Assembly: GCA_004212735.1 (NCBI GenBank)
Contig: SHBD01000007.1
Coordinates: 1 to 64,000 of the forward strand
Reading direction: 5' to 3'
DNA length: 64,000 nt
Source of the DNA: SAR116 cluster bacterium
GTDB taxonomy: Bacteria > Pseudomonadota > Alphaproteobacteria > Puniceispirillales > Puniceispirillaceae
The notes beneath the pieces are model-generated. The model saw only the letters and a program-made list of their open reading frames with translations. It had not been told where the DNA came from and ran no database searches. Positions within the stretch are counted from its first letter, which is position 1; each line of letters opens with the position of its first letter. Both the position numbers and the translations under genes were made by a program. Positions 17,150-26,168 of this stretch are shown piece by piece.

Positions 17150-17980
17150 ATGGCAAAAAAGACAGATACAGGCAGCACGGATAAGGGCAGCAAGACAGCA
17201 GTGCCAAAGATCGAAATGCGAGACGTCGTGAAATCCTTTGGCAGCAAGCGTGTGCTCAAGGGCATCGATCTTGCCGTCAATGCCGAAGAGTCTTTGGCTC
17301 TGATCGGCACATCGGGCTGCGGTAAGTCAATCACGCTGAAATGTCTACTCGGACTGATCACCGCCGATGGTGGTTCGATCAAGGTTGATGGCACGGAAAT
17401 TCTGGGAACCGACCGCAGAACGTTGGAGGGGATGCGTCGTCGTTTTGGCATGACTTTTCAATTTGGCGCTCTTTTTGATTCGCTGCCAATCTGGGAGAAT
17501 GTTACGTTCCGTCTACGCCAGCAGCAGAAAATGAACCGTGCCGACGCCCGTGATCTTGCCGTTGACACGATTACCCAGCTTGGGCTGTCACCGCAAGTCA
17601 TTGACCAATATCCAGCTGAGTTGTCGGGTGGCATGCAAAAACGGGTCGCACTGGCACGGGCCATTGCCGACAAGCCGGAAATTCTGCTCTTTGATGAGCC
17701 AACATCAGGCCTCGATCCGATCACTGGTGGGGTCATTGACCGTTTGATCATCGATGCTGTCAAACGTTTGGGCGCAACAGCCATGACGATCAGCCACGAC
17801 ATGGCCTCGGTCCGCCGGATCGCCGACAAGGTGGCAATGATCCATAATGGCGTGATCATCTGGTGTGGATCAGTGGAAAAAATGGATGATACGGGTGTCC
17901 CCGTAGTTGACCAATTCGTGCATGGCCGCGCCGAGGGTCCGCTGACCACGGCCGCCAAGGAAGAGGCACGGCGAGGATAA
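17150..17980 (+). CDS. mlaF: MlaF-type lipid ABC transporter ATPase
   Basis: A 276-residue ATP-binding subunit partnering with the MlaE permease just upstream. Walker A is GTSGCGKS, the signature is LSGGMQKRVALARAI, and Walker B is ILLFDEPTSGLDP, followed by the H-loop TISHD. The family-specific FQFGALFDSLPIWENV is visible. ATG 17150 is chosen over an in-frame TTG two codons earlier. The final A of its stop codon is the first base of the radA start codon, so translation is probably coupled. Confidence 0.94.
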   Translation: MAKKTDTGSTDKGSKTAVPKIEMRDVVKSFGSKRVLKGIDLAVNAEESLALIGTSGCGKSITLKCLLGLITADGGSIKVDGTEILGTDRRTLEGMRRRFGMTFQFGALFDSLPIWENVTFRLRQQQKMNRADARDLAVDTITQLGLSPQVIDQYPAELSGGMQKRVALARAIADKPEILLFDEPTSGLDPITGGVIDRLIIDAVKRLGATAMTISHDMASVRRIADKVAMIHNGVIIWCGSVEKMDDTGVPVVDQFVHGRAEGPLTTAAKEEARRG

Positions 17981-19350
17981 TGGCAAAGACCAGTGTTAGT
18001 TTTGTCTGTCAGGAATGTGGTGGCACGCACCGCAAGTGGTCCGGCCGGTGCGATCATTGTGGGGCCTGGAACACCATAGCCGAGGAACGCGAAGAGGCTG
18101 TCGCTGGGCCGGGCAAACGTGCCGCCGGACGACGCATTGACATGCAGCCACTGGCTATGGATGCCAACACCAAACCCCTCCAGCGGATGATCACTGGAAT
18201 TGCCGAATTTGATCGGGTTTCCGGCGGCGGCCTTGTCCCCGGTTCGGCGAGCCTGATCGGCGGCGACCCTGGAATTGGCAAATCGACCCTGCTGTTGCAG
18301 CTGGTGTGTCAGTTGGCAAAGACTGGTGTGCGCACGGCCTATATCTCCGGCGAGGAATCCGCCGATCAGGTGCGAATGCGGGCCCGACGCCTCGGTCTTG
18401 GTGACGCCAATGTTGAACTGGCGACAGCCACCAATGCCAGCGATATTGCCGCCTCAATGGGCGGTGCCGATGGACCGGCGGTCATTGTGATTGATTCGAT
18501 TCAGACGATGTTTCTGCCGACATTGGACTCGGCACCCGGAACCGTCTCACAGGTACGCGGTAGCGCCCAAGAGCTGATCAGAACGGCGAAACAGCATAAT
18601 GCAGCGCTGCTGATCGTAGGGCATGTGACCAAGGATGGAGCCATTGCCGGCCCGCGTGTTCTTGAGCATATGGTTGATACCGTGCTGTATTTTGAAGGTG
18701 ACAGATCGCATCATTTCCGCATTCTGCGGGGCGTGAAGAACCGCTTTGGCGCAACGGACGAGATTGGTGTCTTTGAGATGGTTGAGGCCGGTCTTGCCGA
18801 GGTGCCAAACCCGTCGGAGCTGTTTCTGGCTGACCGCCGTGATGATGTTACTGGCGCTGTGGTCTTTGCCGGAATTGAGGGAAGTCGCCCTCTCCTTGTT
18901 GAAATTGAAGCTTTGGTTGCCCCCTCCTCGCTGGCCTCGCCACGGCGCAATGTTGTCGGCTGGGACAGCAGCAGACTGGCAATGCTAACCGCCGTTCTGG
19001 AGGCGCGCTGCGGGGTTCCGCTCTCCGGGCGTGATATTTTTCTCAATGTTGCCGGCGGTTTGAAAATTTCAGAAACAGCTGCCGATCTTGCCGTCGCTGG
19101 CGCGCTGATCTCTTCGGTGACCGGCCGCGCCGCGCCAGCCCGGACCGTATTCTTTGGCGAGGTGGCGCTCTCAGCCGAATTGCGGCAGGTGGCACAGGCC
19201 GAGGCCAGGCTCAAGGAAGCGGCGAAATTGGGCTTTGACAACGCGGTCTTGCCACGCCCGCGAAAGAAATTGCTTGCGCCAGAGGGAATTTCGCTGTCAC
19301 AACCGGCGACACTCGCGGAATTGATTGATATGATGGGTGGTACGTCATGA
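17980..19350 (+). CDS. radA: DNA repair protein RadA
   Basis: A 456-residue RecA-like ATPase that promotes branch migration in recombinational repair. An N-terminal C4 zinc finger (CQECGG....GRCDHCG) precedes Walker A GGDPGIGKST, the RadA-specific KNRFG motif, and a C-terminal Lon-protease-like domain (LNVAGGLKISETAADLAVAGALISS) with no protease function expected. Length is normal. It overlaps mlaF by one base and is followed by cvpA after 28 bases. Confidence 0.97.
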   Translation: MAKTSVSFVCQECGGTHRKWSGRCDHCGAWNTIAEEREEAVAGPGKRAAGRRIDMQPLAMDANTKPLQRMITGIAEFDRVSGGGLVPGSASLIGGDPGIGKSTLLLQLVCQLAKTGVRTAYISGEESADQVRMRARRLGLGDANVELATATNASDIAASMGGADGPAVIVIDSIQTMFLPTLDSAPGTVSQVRGSAQELIRTAKQHNAALLIVGHVTKDGAIAGPRVLEHMVDTVLYFEGDRSHHFRILRGVKNRFGATDEIGVFEMVEAGLAEVPNPSELFLADRRDDVTGAVVFAGIEGSRPLLVEIEALVAPSSLASPRRNVVGWDSSRLAMLTAVLEARCGVPLSGRDIFLNVAGGLKISETAADLAVAGALISSVTGRAAPARTVFFGEVALSAELRQVAQAEARLKEAAKLGFDNAVLPRPRKKLLAPEGISLSQPATLAELIDMMGGTS

Positions 19351-19378
19351 CCGGTATCACAAGCAAGAGCCTGCCCCG

Positions 19379-20071
19379 ATGAGCATCGATATCAGCGCGC
19401 TGAACATTCTTGACTATGCCATCATCATCATCCTGATGGTCTCGGCGATATTATCGACATTGCGCGGCATGACGCGTGAGGCGCTGGGCCTTGTTGGCTG
19501 GCCCATAGCTATTTTCGCCGCAAAATACTCCGCGCCAGTGATTGAGCCGATGATCGTCAGCGTGATCAAGGTGGGCGGCATTGGTCAGGCGCTGTCGTGG
19601 GCGCTGCCATTTGCGGTTGTTGTTGTTGTGTGGTTTGTCATCGCCAGCGTTCTGGCACCGGGGTTGAAACGCGCCGGACTTGGCGCGCTTGATCGGTGGC
19701 TTGGCGTAATCTTTGGTTTGATCCGTGGCTATGTTATCGTGCTGCTGACTTATGCAGTTGCCGTTGTCATCATGGAGGGTGAGGACAATTTACCAAAACA
19801 GGTTGGCAAGGCCGCCTTCAATCCCTTCGTGCGGGCCAGCGTGATCAGCCTGTCCGCGATGGCACCCGATGACATACGCAGCCGCATTCTGGACAATGTA
19901 CCATCAGCGCCCGATCTGAAACTTGATGATACGGCAGGCGACATGACCGTGTCGGCGAGTGATGGCGTCAGCGAACCCGTTTCTGATACGGCAAATGACG
20001 CAGCCAACACGATGACAGACGAGACAACGACCAATTTTAACCTTTTAGAGGATGAGGCCAAGAGCCAATGA
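19379..20071 (+). CDS. cvpA: CvpA family membrane protein
   Basis: A 230-residue inner-membrane protein with four predicted hydrophobic segments in the first 150 residues (LDYAIIIILMVSAILSTLRGMTREALGLVGW is the CvpA start signature), then a polar, acidic tail rich in Asp, Thr and Ala. In E. coli CvpA is needed for colicin V production; its cellular role is poorly known. It lies directly before purF, as is widely conserved, and its stop overlaps the purF start by four bases. The start at 19379 lacks a strong ribosome site; a start 14 codons earlier is less likely. Confidence 0.9.
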   Translation: MSIDISALNILDYAIIIILMVSAILSTLRGMTREALGLVGWPIAIFAAKYSAPVIEPMIVSVIKVGGIGQALSWALPFAVVVVVWFVIASVLAPGLKRAGLGALDRWLGVIFGLIRGYVIVLLTYAVAVVIMEGEDNLPKQVGKAAFNPFVRASVISLSAMAPDDIRSRILDNVPSAPDLKLDDTAGDMTVSASDGVSEPVSDTANDAANTMTDETTTNFNLLEDEAKSQ

Positions 20072-21528
20072 CACACCCTTTCGCCGCGCCGAACGATGAT
20101 GACGATGACAAACTGAAGGAAGAATGCGCCATTTTCGGGATATATGGGTCTGAAGAGGCGAATGTGCTCACCGCCCTTGGATTGCATGCCCTGCAGCATC
20201 GGGGTCAGGAAGCCTGTGGCATTGTCACCTTCGATGGCCAGCATTTTCATGCACACCGGGGCCTTGGCCATGTGGGAGAGAATTTCAACGCCAATTCCGA
20301 ACATATGGACGCACTTGCTGGTCATGTCGGCATCGGTCACAACCGTTATTCAACAAGTGGCAAGACCAATCCATTTCTTGAGATACAGCCCTTTTCTTCC
20401 AGACTTGCCTTTGGTGGTTTCGCGCTGGCACATAATGGCAATTTGACAAACGCCGCCCGGCTGCGTTCATCGCTTGTTGATACTGGCAGTCTGTTCCAGT
20501 CATCATCCGATACTGAAATCATTGTGCACCTTGTCGCACGCTCACATCAAGAAAGCGTCACTGACAGGCTGGTTGACGCGCTGCGGCAAATTGAAGGCGC
20601 ATATTCACTGGTCTGTGTCGCTGACGACATACTGATTGGCGTGCGTGATCCTCTTGGCATTCGACCTCTGGTTCTGGGTGAGCGTGAGGGCAATTTCGTG
20701 CTGGCGTCTGAGACCTGCGCTCTGGATATTGTGGGGGCGACTTTTGTTCGTGATATTGAGCCCGGTGAACTGGTTGTTGTTGACCGCGATGGGCTGCGCT
20801 CACTGCATCCATTTCAATCAAAGTCATCGCGCTTCTGTGTCTTTGAATATATCTATTTTGCACGCCCTGACTCGGTTTTGGAAGGCCGCGGTGTCTATCA
20901 TGTCCGTAAGGCGATTGGGGCCGAGTTGGCCAAAGAGTCCAGTGTCGAGGCCGACATCGTCATCCCGGTTCCAGACTCTGGTGTTCCGGCCGCCCTTGGT
21001 TTTGCAGAGGCGTCAGGTGTGCCGTTTGAGCTTGGCATCATCCGAAACCATTACATCGGCCGGACTTTTATCCAGCCAACGCAAAAGGGTCGCACTGACT
21101 CCGTTAAGCTCAAGCATAATGCCAACCCCGAAGCCGTTCGCGGCAAGCGGGTGGTGTTGGTTGATGACTCAATCGTCCGCGGCACGACCTCACGCAAGAT
21201 TGTCGATATGATGCGGTCTGCCGGTGCTGCCGAAGTGCATATGCGTATTGCCAGCCCGCCAACCAAAAGCCCCTGCTTCTATGGTGTCGATACACCTGAT
21301 CAGGATCAATTGATTGCAGCGAAGATGACAGTCGAGCAGGTCGCCAAGGATATCGGTGCCGATAGCCTTGCCTTCATCAGTCTTGATGGATTGTATAGAG
21401 CACTTGGTGAGGAAAAGCGCAAGACAGCATCACCGCAATTCTGCGATGCCTGTTTTACCGGCGATTATCCGATCGGTCTGGCATCGGGGTTGAGTGACAA
21501 GCGCGTCTCGCACGGCAGCAGCGCCTAG
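20068..21528 (+). CDS. purF: Amidophosphoribosyltransferase PurF
   Basis: A 486-residue enzyme that makes 5-phosphoribosylamine from PRPP and glutamine, the first committed step of purine synthesis. After a short acidic leader (NDDDDDKLKEE) comes Cys in EECAIFGIYG, the N-terminal nucleophile after propeptide removal. The glutaminase domain follows (LQHRGQEACGI, HNRYSTSG). The PRPP-binding loop is VVLVDDSIVRGTTS. Length is normal. It overlaps cvpA by four bases; the next gene starts 11 bases after it. Confidence 0.98.
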   Translation: MTHPFAAPNDDDDDKLKEECAIFGIYGSEEANVLTALGLHALQHRGQEACGIVTFDGQHFHAHRGLGHVGENFNANSEHMDALAGHVGIGHNRYSTSGKTNPFLEIQPFSSRLAFGGFALAHNGNLTNAARLRSSLVDTGSLFQSSSDTEIIVHLVARSHQESVTDRLVDALRQIEGAYSLVCVADDILIGVRDPLGIRPLVLGEREGNFVLASETCALDIVGATFVRDIEPGELVVVDRDGLRSLHPFQSKSSRFCVFEYIYFARPDSVLEGRGVYHVRKAIGAELAKESSVEADIVIPVPDSGVPAALGFAEASGVPFELGIIRNHYIGRTFIQPTQKGRTDSVKLKHNANPEAVRGKRVVLVDDSIVRGTTSRKIVDMMRSAGAAEVHMRIASPPTKSPCFYGVDTPDQDQLIAAKMTVEQVAKDIGADSLAFISLDGLYRALGEEKRKTASPQFCDACFTGDYPIGLASGLSDKRVSHGSSA

Positions 21529-21539
21529 GAGTGAATTTG

Positions 21540-22277
21540 ATGACAGATTTATCTCACGGTCTGGCTGACAAGCTGGTTCTGGTCACTGGCGCAAGCCGTG
21601 GCATTGGCCGGGCCGTTGCCGTTTCTGCCGCCGTGGCCGGTGCCGAACTGGTGATAACCGGAAGAACAATCGGCGCGCTTGAGGAAGTCGATGACGAGAT
21701 CAAGGCCGCCGGTGGAAAAGCGACGATTGTCGAACTGGACATGAAGGACACTGCGGCGATTCCACGTCTGGCCGCCGCAATCGAGGGGCGCTGGGGGCGT
21801 CTGGACGGTCTGGTTGCCAATGCCGGAATGCTGCCCGCACTGACCCCGGTTGCACATCTGCAGGAAAAAGACTGGAACGAATCTATTGCAGTGAATTTGA
21901 GTGGCCAATGGCATCTGATCAAGGCGATGGACCCCTTGTTGCGGGCAGCACCCGCCGGCCGCGCTATTTTGGTTTCGTCAGGTGCAGCGGTTGGCAGTAG
22001 ACCTTTTTGGGGACCGTACGCCGCAGCAAAAGCCGGACTGGAAGCGCTTGGCAGATCATGGGCAGGAGAGAGCGAACAAACCAATCTGCGGATCAACATC
22101 CTTAATCCCGGCGGCACCGCGACAACGATGCGGGCCTTGGCTTATCCCGGCGAGAACCAGGCCACCCTGCCCCAACCCAAAGATATCACCCCTGCCTTCC
22201 TGCAATTGTTAAGCCCCGATTGCAAGCATCACGGCGCTCTGCTCGCTGCGCGTGAAATGCTTGGACTGACTGCCTAA
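21540..22277 (+). CDS. Short-chain dehydrogenase/reductase
   Basis: A 245-residue classical SDR oxidoreductase: NAD(P)-binding GASRGIGRAVA near the N-terminus, NAG motif in LVANAGML, catalytic serine in ILVSSGAAVG and YAAAK near residue 160. The substrate is unknown. ATG 21540 is preceded by TAGGAG; an in-frame GTG at 21531 overlaps that site. An SDR after purF is common in alphaproteobacteria. Its last four bases overlap the end of the convergent mnmC. Confidence 0.9.
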   Translation: MTDLSHGLADKLVLVTGASRGIGRAVAVSAAVAGAELVITGRTIGALEEVDDEIKAAGGKATIVELDMKDTAAIPRLAAAIEGRWGRLDGLVANAGMLPALTPVAHLQEKDWNESIAVNLSGQWHLIKAMDPLLRAAPAGRAILVSSGAAVGSRPFWGPYAAAKAGLEALGRSWAGESEQTNLRINILNPGGTATTMRALAYPGENQATLPQPKDITPAFLQLLSPDCKHHGALLAAREMLGLTA

Positions 22278-24121
22278 AGCCGACTTGCGCGGTCGCAAAA
22301 GCGATAAGGATCGAGCAGTTGCCGCGTCGGTCGGTCAAGCGACACCGCGCGCCCAAGCATGAATGCGGCCAATTGATCACCAAGAAGCGGCGCAAAGGTA
22401 AAACCGCGCGCGCCCAGAGCCCCAAGCACAAAGATGCGTTCTGCCAGCCTGCCAGATATGGGGTTGCGGTCGGGTGTACTCACCCGGCGGCTGGTCCGCC
22501 CCGACAGGCTGTCTGGTCCGATAGCGGCAAAAAGGTCACGCAGCCCGGACGGCAACAGGTCAAGATTATGGCGATGCCCCGCGGAGGTGACCTCCATGGC
22601 TGCATGCCGGTCAAAGGTCGCGCCAAGCTCGTGCAGGCCGTCGATGGCCGGGGTCAGATAGCCACCATAGCTCAGACCTATACCAAGCCCGGCAGATTCT
22701 GCGGTTGCCGGAAGATGGCTGACCTGCCCCGCAGTCACATCAAGTGGCACACCTTGGCAGTCGAATTTCATAAGTAATTCAGGTATTTCAGCGCCATTGG
22801 CGAGAACGATGGCGTCAAACCTTTCCTGTCGACCATTTTCTGCGGTGATGGTTATTCCGTGATCATTATGCGTACAGGACGCAACACCAAAATCCGTAGT
22901 GACTGAAGAGCGCTCAGCCAACCAGGCAATCAGCTTTGCTGGTTTGATGACACGCCCGTAATCATGGCGCATCGCTGGCAAGTGGATTGCAACACCACTC
23001 TGCACCGAGGCAGAGTCCGCCGATAGATCTTGAGCGAGCTCATCCGGCCATGACTGGCGACGGAATTTGGCGTGCCGTTCGGCCTCACGCGCTGGCCAAT
23101 CAAGGGCAAGCACCGGCGCTGCAACACTTGCGCCTGCTTTGTCTGACAGAGCGGCGGCAAACGCAAGGCAGGTCGCCGAAAGCCGACTTGCGGGATTGTG
23201 ATCGACGGCCAGTCTCGGGCTCTGTAGCGCAAGTCTGTTTCCCGACGCGGCATTCGCAAGGTCCGGTCCAGCTTCCATAATCATCACCTCGGCGCCGCGC
23301 CGGACAAGCCCTGCCGCCACCGATGCACCGGCGATGCCGCCACCGATGACGCCAATGCGCGCCAATGACGTCCGGGCATCACTTGCGCCACCTGTCCCCG
23401 AAACCTTGTGCCCAACGATCATGTCCCTCTTGCGAGCAAAACCGCGCCGCTTTTCGATGGTGAAGCCAGCCTCAGTCAAGCCATGACGCACGGCGGCCGC
23501 AGCTGTGAAGCTGGCGACGCTGCCGCCGGCTTTGGTCAGCCTGCCGATCTGCTGCAGAATCCCCGGTGACCAGAAATCAGGGTTTTTTGCAGGGGAAAAC
23601 CCGTCAAGAAACCAGCAATCAGCCCTGAAATCGCATGCTGGCAAAACCGTATCTGCCGCCCCATAGAGGAGATGAAGGCTGAGACGCCCGCCAAGCAATG
23701 CAACAACATGCTGGCCCGGCCAGCGAGGGGGCATCGCTGCCCTCAGAGCCGCAGCATAATCCGCCATTTCGGGGAATTGATCATGGACAAACGCCATCTG
23801 GTCTGTATCCAGCGGGTGCGCCTCAACCGAGAGAAAATCGACATGCAGATCTGGAAAGCGGGCCATCTCTGCCATCAATGCCAGCAAATTAAGACCTGAT
23901 CCAAACCCGGTCTCGGCGACACACAAATAGCTGGTCTGGCCCATCCGGGCGGGAAGGTCATTCCCCGCGAGAAATACATGCCGGGTTTCAGCCACCCCAT
24001 CTTCACGCGAAAAATACACATCATCATAGCCATCGGCCCGCATCACGCCGTCTCGCACCGATATCTCAGGCGGTATCAGACGATAATCCGAGCCGTCATG
24101 CGTGTTTGGCTTCCTAGGCAT
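22274..24121 (-). CDS. mnmC: Bifunctional tRNA-modification protein MnmC
   Basis: A 615-residue fusion enzyme that finishes 5-methylaminomethyl-2-thiouridine at tRNA wobble U34. The N-terminal part is the SAM-dependent methyltransferase (YLCVAETGFGSGLNLLAL, then CWFLDGFSPAKNPDFW). The C-terminal FAD-dependent oxidoreductase starts at IGVIGGGIAGASVAAGL (near residue 252), removes the carboxymethyl group, and ends with a GARGFTFAPL motif. Domain order and length fit MnmC. It is convergent with the upstream SDR gene. Confidence 0.95.
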   Translation of the reverse strand: MPRKPNTHDGSDYRLIPPEISVRDGVMRADGYDDVYFSREDGVAETRHVFLAGNDLPARMGQTSYLCVAETGFGSGLNLLALMAEMARFPDLHVDFLSVEAHPLDTDQMAFVHDQFPEMADYAAALRAAMPPRWPGQHVVALLGGRLSLHLLYGAADTVLPACDFRADCWFLDGFSPAKNPDFWSPGILQQIGRLTKAGGSVASFTAAAAVRHGLTEAGFTIEKRRGFARKRDMIVGHKVSGTGGASDARTSLARIGVIGGGIAGASVAAGLVRRGAEVMIMEAGPDLANAASGNRLALQSPRLAVDHNPASRLSATCLAFAAALSDKAGASVAAPVLALDWPAREAERHAKFRRQSWPDELAQDLSADSASVQSGVAIHLPAMRHDYGRVIKPAKLIAWLAERSSVTTDFGVASCTHNDHGITITAENGRQERFDAIVLANGAEIPELLMKFDCQGVPLDVTAGQVSHLPATAESAGLGIGLSYGGYLTPAIDGLHELGATFDRHAAMEVTSAGHRHNLDLLPSGLRDLFAAIGPDSLSGRTSRRVSTPDRNPISGRLAERIFVLGALGARGFTFAPLLGDQLAAFMLGRAVSLDRPTRQLLDPYRFCDRASRL

Positions 24122-24274
24122 TTCAATAACTCTATCCAGCAGTCAAACAACGACAGGAAGGTCTCAAACAACATTTATCAGAAAGGTGTTGCTTGATGTA
24201 TTCCCATTAACAGTTTGTTAGTTTTTTCACGGTAATATTGTGTGAAATCGTTCACTTATTGAGCTTGATACCTC

Positions 24275-25546
24275 ATGTTTGACCAATTGGTACTAACCGT
24301 TTTCTCCCAGTTCATTATCTGTGGTGAACTGAAATTGAGTATTGGCGACGGCACCCATGTTGTTATACGCGGCACGGTGCCCGGACCGGCTGCATCTATC
24401 CATCTTGCTGGCAGCCGAACTCTATGGCGCATTGTGATCAAGCCAGATCTGGCAATCGGCGAGGCCTATATGCAGGGCAAATTACGCATTGATGATGACG
24501 ATCTGGAAGCATTCATACATCTGCTCATGGCCAATTCCAAACATTGGGAATCCCATTGGGCCGGTCGGTTAAGCCTCTTTTTCAGTGACAGGTTTGCACC
24601 ATTGGCTCATCTCAACCTGCTGCGCGCGTCAAAACGTAATGTTGCGCATCATTATGATCTGACGGATGCGCTGTTTGCCAGTTTCCTGGATCCACACCGC
24701 CAATATTCATGTGGCTATTTTGCGGAAACCGATACATCACTCGATGAGGCACAGGTTATCAAGGTGGCGAGGCTCGCTGCAAAGCTAAACTTGCAGCCAG
24801 GTGATAGAGTGCTAGACATCGGCTGCGGCTGGGGCGGTCTGGCCGCCGCAATGATAAAATGCCAACCAGATGTGCATGTCAGCGGCATCACCCTGTCGGA
24901 ACAGCAATTGGCCTATGCCAATGAGCATCTAAAGACAACAGCATCCAGTGACAACTTCTTCCTCGCTCTGCGGGATTATCGCCAGCAGACCGGGCATTTC
25001 GATAAAATCGTGTCGGTTGGCATGCTCGAACATGTGGGACCGCGTAATTTTAGAACCTATTTCAGAAAGGTCAGAGATCTGTTGGATGCCAATGGCATCG
25101 CTGTCATCCACAGCATCGGCGTGCATGGCCGGGCAAGACCGGTCAATCGCTGGCTCCAGAAATATATCTTCCCGGGGGGCTTTTTGCCGTCACTCGACCA
25201 GATGGTCGCAGCAACGGAAATGCAGGGGCTGAAAATACTCGATCTGGAGATCATGAGGGGACATTATGCTGAAACACTCAAACAATGGCGGTTGAATTTT
25301 TACAGCAATATCGATGATGTGCGCAAACATTACGATGACACCTTCATCCGAATGTGGAATTTCTATCTGCTTGGATGCGAATATTTTTTCCGCCAGCAGC
25401 ATGGTATGGTGTTGCAACTTCAGTTGGCGCATAATCAGATGGCGGCTCCAGCAAACCGCCGTTATATTGGTGAACTCCAAGACAAATTCAGGGATATATT
25501 GTGCACGGACAACCCTTCTGGAAAACAAAGCAACTCAGAGATATGA
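24275..25546 (+). CDS. cfa: Cyclopropane-fatty-acyl-phospholipid synthase
   Basis: A 423-residue SAM-dependent enzyme that converts unsaturated membrane acyl chains to cyclopropanes. Visible features are the substrate-approach segment NVAHHYDLTDALFASFLDPHRQYSCGYF, the SAM site VLDIGCGWGGLAAAMI (about residue 182), the active-site GMLEHVGPRNF, and the HSIGVHGR.....WLQKYIFPGG segment. The start ATG 24275 has only a weak ribosome site. Its 3' end overlaps the next gene, ycgN, by 46 bases. Confidence 0.94.
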   Translation: MFDQLVLTVFSQFIICGELKLSIGDGTHVVIRGTVPGPAASIHLAGSRTLWRIVIKPDLAIGEAYMQGKLRIDDDDLEAFIHLLMANSKHWESHWAGRLSLFFSDRFAPLAHLNLLRASKRNVAHHYDLTDALFASFLDPHRQYSCGYFAETDTSLDEAQVIKVARLAAKLNLQPGDRVLDIGCGWGGLAAAMIKCQPDVHVSGITLSEQQLAYANEHLKTTASSDNFFLALRDYRQQTGHFDKIVSVGMLEHVGPRNFRTYFRKVRDLLDANGIAVIHSIGVHGRARPVNRWLQKYIFPGGFLPSLDQMVAATEMQGLKILDLEIMRGHYAETLKQWRLNFYSNIDDVRKHYDDTFIRMWNFYLLGCEYFFRQQHGMVLQLQLAHNQMAAPANRRYIGELQDKFRDILCTDNPSGKQSNSEI

Positions 25547-25938
25547 GCAGTAGCGAGTGGGAGTCCCTGTGCGATGGCTGCGGCAAATGCTGCGTGCTGA
25601 AGCTCGAGGATATCGACACCGAGGAAATCTATTACACCGATGTCGGATGCAAGCTGCTGGATTGCGAAACCTGTCGATGCCTGAATTATGCTGACAGAAA
25701 GAAACTCGTCCCCGATTGTGTCGTGCTGACGGCGGATGGGCTTGATGCGCTCCATTGGATGCCAAAAAGCTGTGCCTACAGGCTGGTCAATGAAGGCCTC
25801 GACCTGCCAGATTGGCATCCGTTGGTAACGGGCATTGCCAACAGCACGCAATTGTCGGGCAACTCGGTCTCCGGTCAGATTGTCACGGAAACAAGTGTTG
25901 CCGAAGCGGATATGCCTGATCACATCCGTGAATGGTGA
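25501..25938 (+). CDS. ycgN: YcgN / UPF0260 family cysteine-cluster protein
   Basis: A 145-residue protein of the YkgJ/YcgN cysteine-cluster type. The family core WESLCDGCGKCCVLKLED is at about 20-37, with further cysteines in CKLLDCETCRCLNY, DCVVLT and KSCAY. These presumably bind a metal or Fe-S centre; the role is unknown. The start is GTG 25501, inside the end of cfa, because the conserved QPFWKTKQLRDMS segment lies at the very N-terminus. The 46-base overlap suggests translational coupling with cfa. Confidence 0.9.
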   Translation: MHGQPFWKTKQLRDMSSSEWESLCDGCGKCCVLKLEDIDTEEIYYTDVGCKLLDCETCRCLNYADRKKLVPDCVVLTADGLDALHWMPKSCAYRLVNEGLDLPDWHPLVTGIANSTQLSGNSVSGQIVTETSVAEADMPDHIREW

Positions 25939-25956
25939 AGATTGGAGGGTGATTAA

Positions 25957-26136
25957 ATGAGCCGAAATATGTGGATACTCGCCGCCCTGATTGCGCTTCT
26001 CTCGTTGGCAACAATCTATCGCAGTGAAAGCGGCATGCCGGACCCGAAATGGTCACTGTGCAAGGAGTCACTTGTCACACAGATTTTCACGGGTGACTGC
26101 ACACTGCGCTTTAAGGGTGAACAGGCACCTTCATAG
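25957..26136 (+). CDS. Small membrane-anchored or secreted protein, 59 residues
   Basis: The ATG at 25957 has a strong GGAGG site eight bases upstream, and the frame runs 59 codons. Residues 5-20 (MWILAALIALLSLATI) are a membrane segment or signal sequence. The remainder is short, with two cysteines (SLCKES.., GDCTLRF) that could form a disulfide outside the membrane. It follows ycgN by 18 bases in the same direction. I do not recognise a family. The ribosome site, hydrophobic start and paired cysteines support a real gene. Confidence 0.65.
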   Translation: MSRNMWILAALIALLSLATIYRSESGMPDPKWSLCKESLVTQIFTGDCTLRFKGEQAPS

Positions 26137-26168
26137 GTGGCTGGCCTAAGTGGCTGGAGCAATATGCC

